Assembly (NCBI GenBank): GCA_022457155.1
Contig: JAJGOT010000317.1
Location: forward strand, 682,001-746,000
Direction of reading: 5' to 3'
DNA from: Cladopsammia gracilis
Taxonomy: Eukaryota > Cnidaria > Anthozoa > Scleractinia > Dendrophylliidae
DNA length: 64,000 nt
Made by a program: the position numbers and the translations under genes. The notes under the pieces were generated by a model that saw only the letters and a program-made list of their open reading frames with translations, ran no database searches and was not told where the DNA came from. Positions within the stretch are counted from its first letter, which is position 1. Each line of letters begins with the position of its first letter. Of the stretch, positions 61,901 through 64,000 are shown in pieces.

Positions 61901-63311
61901 GTCTGCTGTGCATTGATCACTTTTTTGTGTGCGCTCTTGTCTTTACAAGTGCAGCTCAGGAATATGTATAATAAAACAATTATTGGATTCTGTTTTTGCA
62001 TGATAGCGATAATTATCAAGGCCTCAGTTTGTGTTATCCGCCTCAGACTTCGGCTTCGACAGATAACACAAACTTTGGCCTTGATAATTATCGCTATCAT
62101 GCTCAACCTCATCCAATAATTGTTAAATAATTCTTACTGTGGCTATTTAAAATCATGTCTATCCCTCTTTCACTTAATGTTTATTTGGTTGCTGTTATCT
62201 ATGAATTAAGTTCTTTTCTTCTAGTAATTAAATGCGGTTCCTATATTATTTTGTACCTTTTCAGTGCCATGTACCTTCCGTAGCTGTTTACGCAGAACTC
62301 AAAAGAGCAAGTGTAACCAGATTTGGAATTGTTGTTGTCATAGCAATGGCAATTTGTGCTACTGCTTACGGCATCACTGCTTCATTTGGCTACCTTACAT
62401 TTGGAACAACTGTCAAAAGTGATGTGCTGTTAAATTACGATTCTAATGACATCATGGTGAATTGTGCGAGGGTGACATTATCAGTAATAGTCTTGTCCAC
62501 GGCAGCTGTTGTTCTTTTCTGTGGAAGGTAAAAAAAATTAAGAGCTTTTGTACACCTTATTCCAAAATGGCAGCCAATTTATTCTTCTTTTATATGCATG
62601 CATGTTAATCAGCCCTCTCTGCCTCGTCATCATGTGTAAAATACAAAAGAATATTCAGGCAAAAATTAGGCAAAGAGGACTAATTAACATGCATATTATT
62701 TATAAAGGAACAATCAATTGGTAACCATTTTTGAATAAGACAGTAGAGTAGGATTAAACCTAATGTATGTTGTTATAGGTAGTATAGTTATGTTTGTTGG
62801 TATGTGTATATTATTCCTACACAGCTTTTCCTGAAAAAATTATTTTGTACACAATAAACTGACATAAAAATGACAAAAAAAAATTCATTCACATTATTTT
62901 TTGTAGTTGTGAAAACTGAAAATTGTGCTCTTTGTTCTCTAGTAGTAATACTGTTTCATTTAAATAATTGAAATATTTCAAGGGTTGGGGATGGGCCGCT
63001 TCATCCAGGCAACCATTATACTTGGGGGTAAGATACCGGTACATGTATAAAATACCCGTAATTACTAATTTTTTATTAAACGTAACACTTAATAATTTGC
63101 ACGTCTTGTAGGAGTTGTGTGGAGGGCTTGTATCTTGCACTCCTCAGAATGCCTCCAGCAGTTGCTGAAATACATGAAAAAAGACGAAGGATTATACAGA
63201 CCTTGGTGTGGTTTGGACTTTCCCTCCTTGTTGCAGTATTTGTTAAAGACATAGGGTATGCTGTAGCCCTCATCGGAGGATTAGCCGCTCTCTTTATCTT
63301 TTTCTACCCAG
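55585..63311 (+). CDS. SLC38A7: Sodium-coupled neutral amino acid transporter, SLC38A7/A8-like (7 exons, 3' end beyond window)
   Basis: Membrane amino acid/auxin-permease-family protein. The closest human relatives are SNAT7 (lysosomal glutamine/asparagine exporter) and SNAT8. Exons 55585-55917, 58737-58935, 60113-60239, 60562-60654, 61483-61543, 62265-62527 and 63112-63311 join in phase to 1276 nt, about 425 residues; human SNAT7 is 462, so one more exon is expected. Landmarks: soluble N-terminus to about residue 73, first membrane segment with ALGAGILNFPLAY (85-97), AYMILIGDQ, VPIICFGFQCHVPSVAVYAE (most conserved signature), YLTFGTTVKSDVLLNY, CGRSCVEGLYL, and IGGLAALFIFFYPG. The final membrane segment(s) are missing from view. 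Met at 55603 (AACATGT) is an alternative start. Assignment to A7 rather than A8 is tentative. Confidence 0.92.
56110..56210. repeat. Paired poly-C runs in SLC38 intron 1
   Basis: Two runs of 17-19 C separated by ACTTTTTTTCTGGGGGGCAC, preceded by G-rich GGGGGGACTGGGGGGG, so the block can fold. Frames of Pro or Gly over it are artefacts. Confidence 0.85.
56605..57000 (+). pseudogene. Penelope-like element 3' fragment with GIY-YIG start (dead)
   Basis: Plus strand: FVMTFNPSLPHISNIIKKH, then TKAIKHFRRCPNLCDILVSA (PLE linker region), then TGETRTIQSNLTCDTKNLIY and MIQCNHCNLQYIGE, the first strand of the GIY-YIG endonuclease domain. Stops and frameshifts lie between the pieces and the domain is cut after YIGE. 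Lies in SLC38 intron 1. Confidence 0.75.
57001..58736. other. Rest of SLC38 intron 1
   Basis: Fragments of Tc1-type ends near 57263-57310 (CTATTAAGTGGGCACAGTCA), a hairpin near 58085-58135, and an inverted pair GTTTCTTGGTGTTGCGG (58546) / CTGCAACACCAAGAAAC (58652). No host exon. Confidence 0.4.
58737..58935 (+). CDS. SLC38A7: SLC38-like exon 2
   Basis: 199 nt, acceptor TTTTTTTTCAG, donor GTATGT, phase 0 to 1. Encodes SLLVFITGAFLILAYCADKH to TVAYMILIGDQLQS. Confidence 0.92.
59165..59560 (+). repeat. Dispersed repeat copy (partner of 35430-35815)
   Basis: Reads ATGTCACACAGGCAAACAAA without interruption, so it resembles the pre-insertion state of the copy at 34180/35430, where about 1.2 kb separates ...GCAGGCAAA from CAAACAAATTT.... 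Lies in SLC38 intron 2. Confidence 0.8.
59635..59835. mobile_element. Possible MITE, GGGCCTGTTTACATG type
   Basis: Repeated GGGTGACC/GGTCACCC words in both orientations (GGTACCAGGGTCACCC, GCGTACCCGGGTCACCC) and GTGTTTACATG. Terminal ends are not clearly paired. Confidence 0.4.
60113..60239 (+). CDS. SLC38A7: SLC38-like exon 3
   Basis: 127 nt, acceptor TTTTTTTAG, donor GTATGC, phase 1 to 2. Encodes (V)GKAIDSHPPWYLSREFLMC to LPKTLKILSYS. Confidence 0.92.
60562..60654 (+). CDS. SLC38A7: SLC38-like exon 4
   Basis: 93 nt, acceptor TTTCTTTCAG, donor GTAAGT, phase 2 to 2. Encodes (S)ALGTIGAFFVCAVTATKYF to VKPEFV. Confidence 0.9.
60820..61055. mobile_element. CCTTATTGAGA foldback family copy in SLC38 intron 4
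   Basis: GTATTGAGAATTATATAC at the left; TTATATAAGTCTCAATAAGG at the right. Inside is the same minus-strand tRNA-like block as at 27940-28020 (GAACCTGTGACCTCAGCTAG on the plus strand). An extra inverted pair follows at about 61063-61185 (CTTCAGTCTATGTTC / GGACATAGAAGACTG). Confidence 0.75.
61483..61543 (+). CDS. SLC38A7: SLC38-like exon 5
   Basis: 61 nt, acceptor GTATTTTTAG, donor GTTTGT, phase 2 to 0. Encodes VRLPWTEAFTAVPIICFGFQ. Confidence 0.9.
61975..62124. mobile_element. MITE with perfect arms in SLC38 intron 5
   Basis: AACAATTATTGGAT...GCATGATAGCGATAATTATC is mirrored by GATAATTATCGCTATCATGC...ATCCAATAATTGTT around a CTTCGGCTTCG loop. Confidence 0.85.
62265..62527 (+). CDS. SLC38A7: SLC38-like exon 6
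   Basis: 263 nt, acceptor CCTTTTCAG, donor GTAAAA, phase 0 to 2. Encodes CHVPSVAVYAELKRASVTRF to VLSTAAVVLFCG(R), with two predicted membrane segments. Confidence 0.93.
62555..62739. mobile_element. MITE in SLC38 intron 6
   Basis: CTTATTCCAAAATGGCAGCC faces CCATTTTTGAATAAG; the inner arms ATGCATGTTAATCAG / CTAATTAACATGCAT pair. Confidence 0.7.
63112..63311 (+). CDS. SLC38A7: SLC38-like exon 7
   Basis: 200 nt, acceptor CGTCTTGTAG, donor GTTAGT, phase 2 to 1. Encodes SCVEGLYLALLRMPPAVAEI to AALFIFFYPG. The coding sequence must continue to a further exon beyond 64000 or further on in this intron. Confidence 0.92.
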
Positions 63312-63448
63312 GTTAGTATAATGAGAAGTACCTATAAAAGGTACAGTGTCGTGCTAAAATAACAAACTTTCTCTTGTAATCTAATTTCCATGTTGCATCA
63401 CCAAATGCCTCCAAATATACAACTAAATTGATGTTAAGTAATAATTAA

Positions 63449-63641
63449 AGTGTATTATCGTTTATCTCACGATGTAGTCACTTGAGATGTAGATCGTGAT
63501 ATTTTGACTGCTTACTGCTAGTCCTTTTCAGGCAATGAGGCGTAATCACGACCTCATCGCCTGAAGAAGACTAGAAGTAAGCAGTCAAAACGTTGCAATC
63601 TACATCTCAAGTGACTACATCGTGAGACAAATGATAATACG
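63449..63641. mobile_element. MITE with about 85-bp arms in SLC38 intron 7
   Basis: CTCACGATGTAGTCACTTGA is mirrored by TCAAGTGACTACATCGTGAG; the inner AGGCAATGAGG/CCTCATCGCCT and GACTGCTTACT/AGTAAGCAGTC also pair. Sequence after it (63642-64000) shows nothing recognisable. Confidence 0.9.
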
Positions 63642-64000
63642 CTTAACCATTATTTTAATTGTACCTACCACAATGAATAACAACAACCTTTTCCTCTAAA
63701 TTGATGTACAGGTACATGTAAAGGATAGAAATTGCTAACTTTTATCAAGTTGCATTTCAAACAGATCCAGACTGTCAATGACTCCAGTCACTCATCAACA
63801 GTTCTGGTACACTAGGGTGGTAAATTTATCATTAAACTGGACCATTATTTTTTTTGGTTTCTGTTTAATACAAAAACATTTTTATGTAAATGACTCCAAA
63901 TCCCTGTGAGACTGCCCCTTTAATATAAGAAGCATTATTTTAAATTTAGAGATTATTTTATATAAGAAGAAACATTTGTATAAAAAGAGGCATTAACAAT

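Overview
This is animal nuclear DNA. I read it as a cnidarian, most likely a stony coral (Scleractinia). Three split genes with GT-AG introns are present, embedded in intron and intergenic sequence full of short foldback (inverted-repeat) transposons, tRNA-derived SINEs, minisatellites and decayed retroelements. The placement rests on an NLR-type gene with an N-terminal family-4 glycosyltransferase (a combination reported from corals such as Acropora), Penelope-like RT remnants, and SINEs of a kind I associate with anthozoans. I see no bacterial operons, no rRNA and no CRISPR array.

Layout. (1) 1-8.3 kb: two tandem tRNA-Thr-like SINE copies, a higher-order minisatellite of hairpin-forming 47-52 bp units, microsatellites, foldback elements and a GC-rich patch followed by an RFX X-box-like motif; no firm gene. 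(2) 8.3-20.8 kb, minus strand: ten consecutive, phase-consistent exons of diphosphomevalonate decarboxylase (MVD, mevalonate pathway), up to about residue 264. The C-terminal exons are not found in the window. Its introns carry a tRNA-like tandem array, an invertebrate-type SINE, two Tc1/mariner-type elements and an almost perfect 1.25 kb palindrome. (3) 20.8-37.5 kb: no intact host gene. It holds two oppositely oriented 19-bp minisatellites (28 and 23 exact-length units) forming a 4.3 kb inverted pair around a broken hAT transposase, nested foldback elements, and a 3.07 kb foldback element with a 12-bp target duplication that contains a Penelope-like RT fossil. (4) 37.6-42.8 kb, minus strand: a three-exon gene joining a GT-B glycosyltransferase, a short linker and about 15 nearly identical 28-residue LRRs. 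It resembles a coral NLR from which the NACHT ATPase is missing. (5) 42.8-54.7 kb: decayed LINE sequence, a 731-bp PIF/Harbinger-type element with TTA target duplication, and a recent tandem array (about five units of 1275 bp) built from its right half plus flank. (6) 54.7-64 kb, plus strand: seven exons of an SLC38A7/A8-like amino acid transporter, with its last exon(s) beyond the window.

The three host genes do not form a pathway: isoprenoid synthesis, probable innate sensing and amino acid export are simply neighbours. All exon boundaries were read by eye from splice consensus, reading phase and family similarity; no alignment or search was run.
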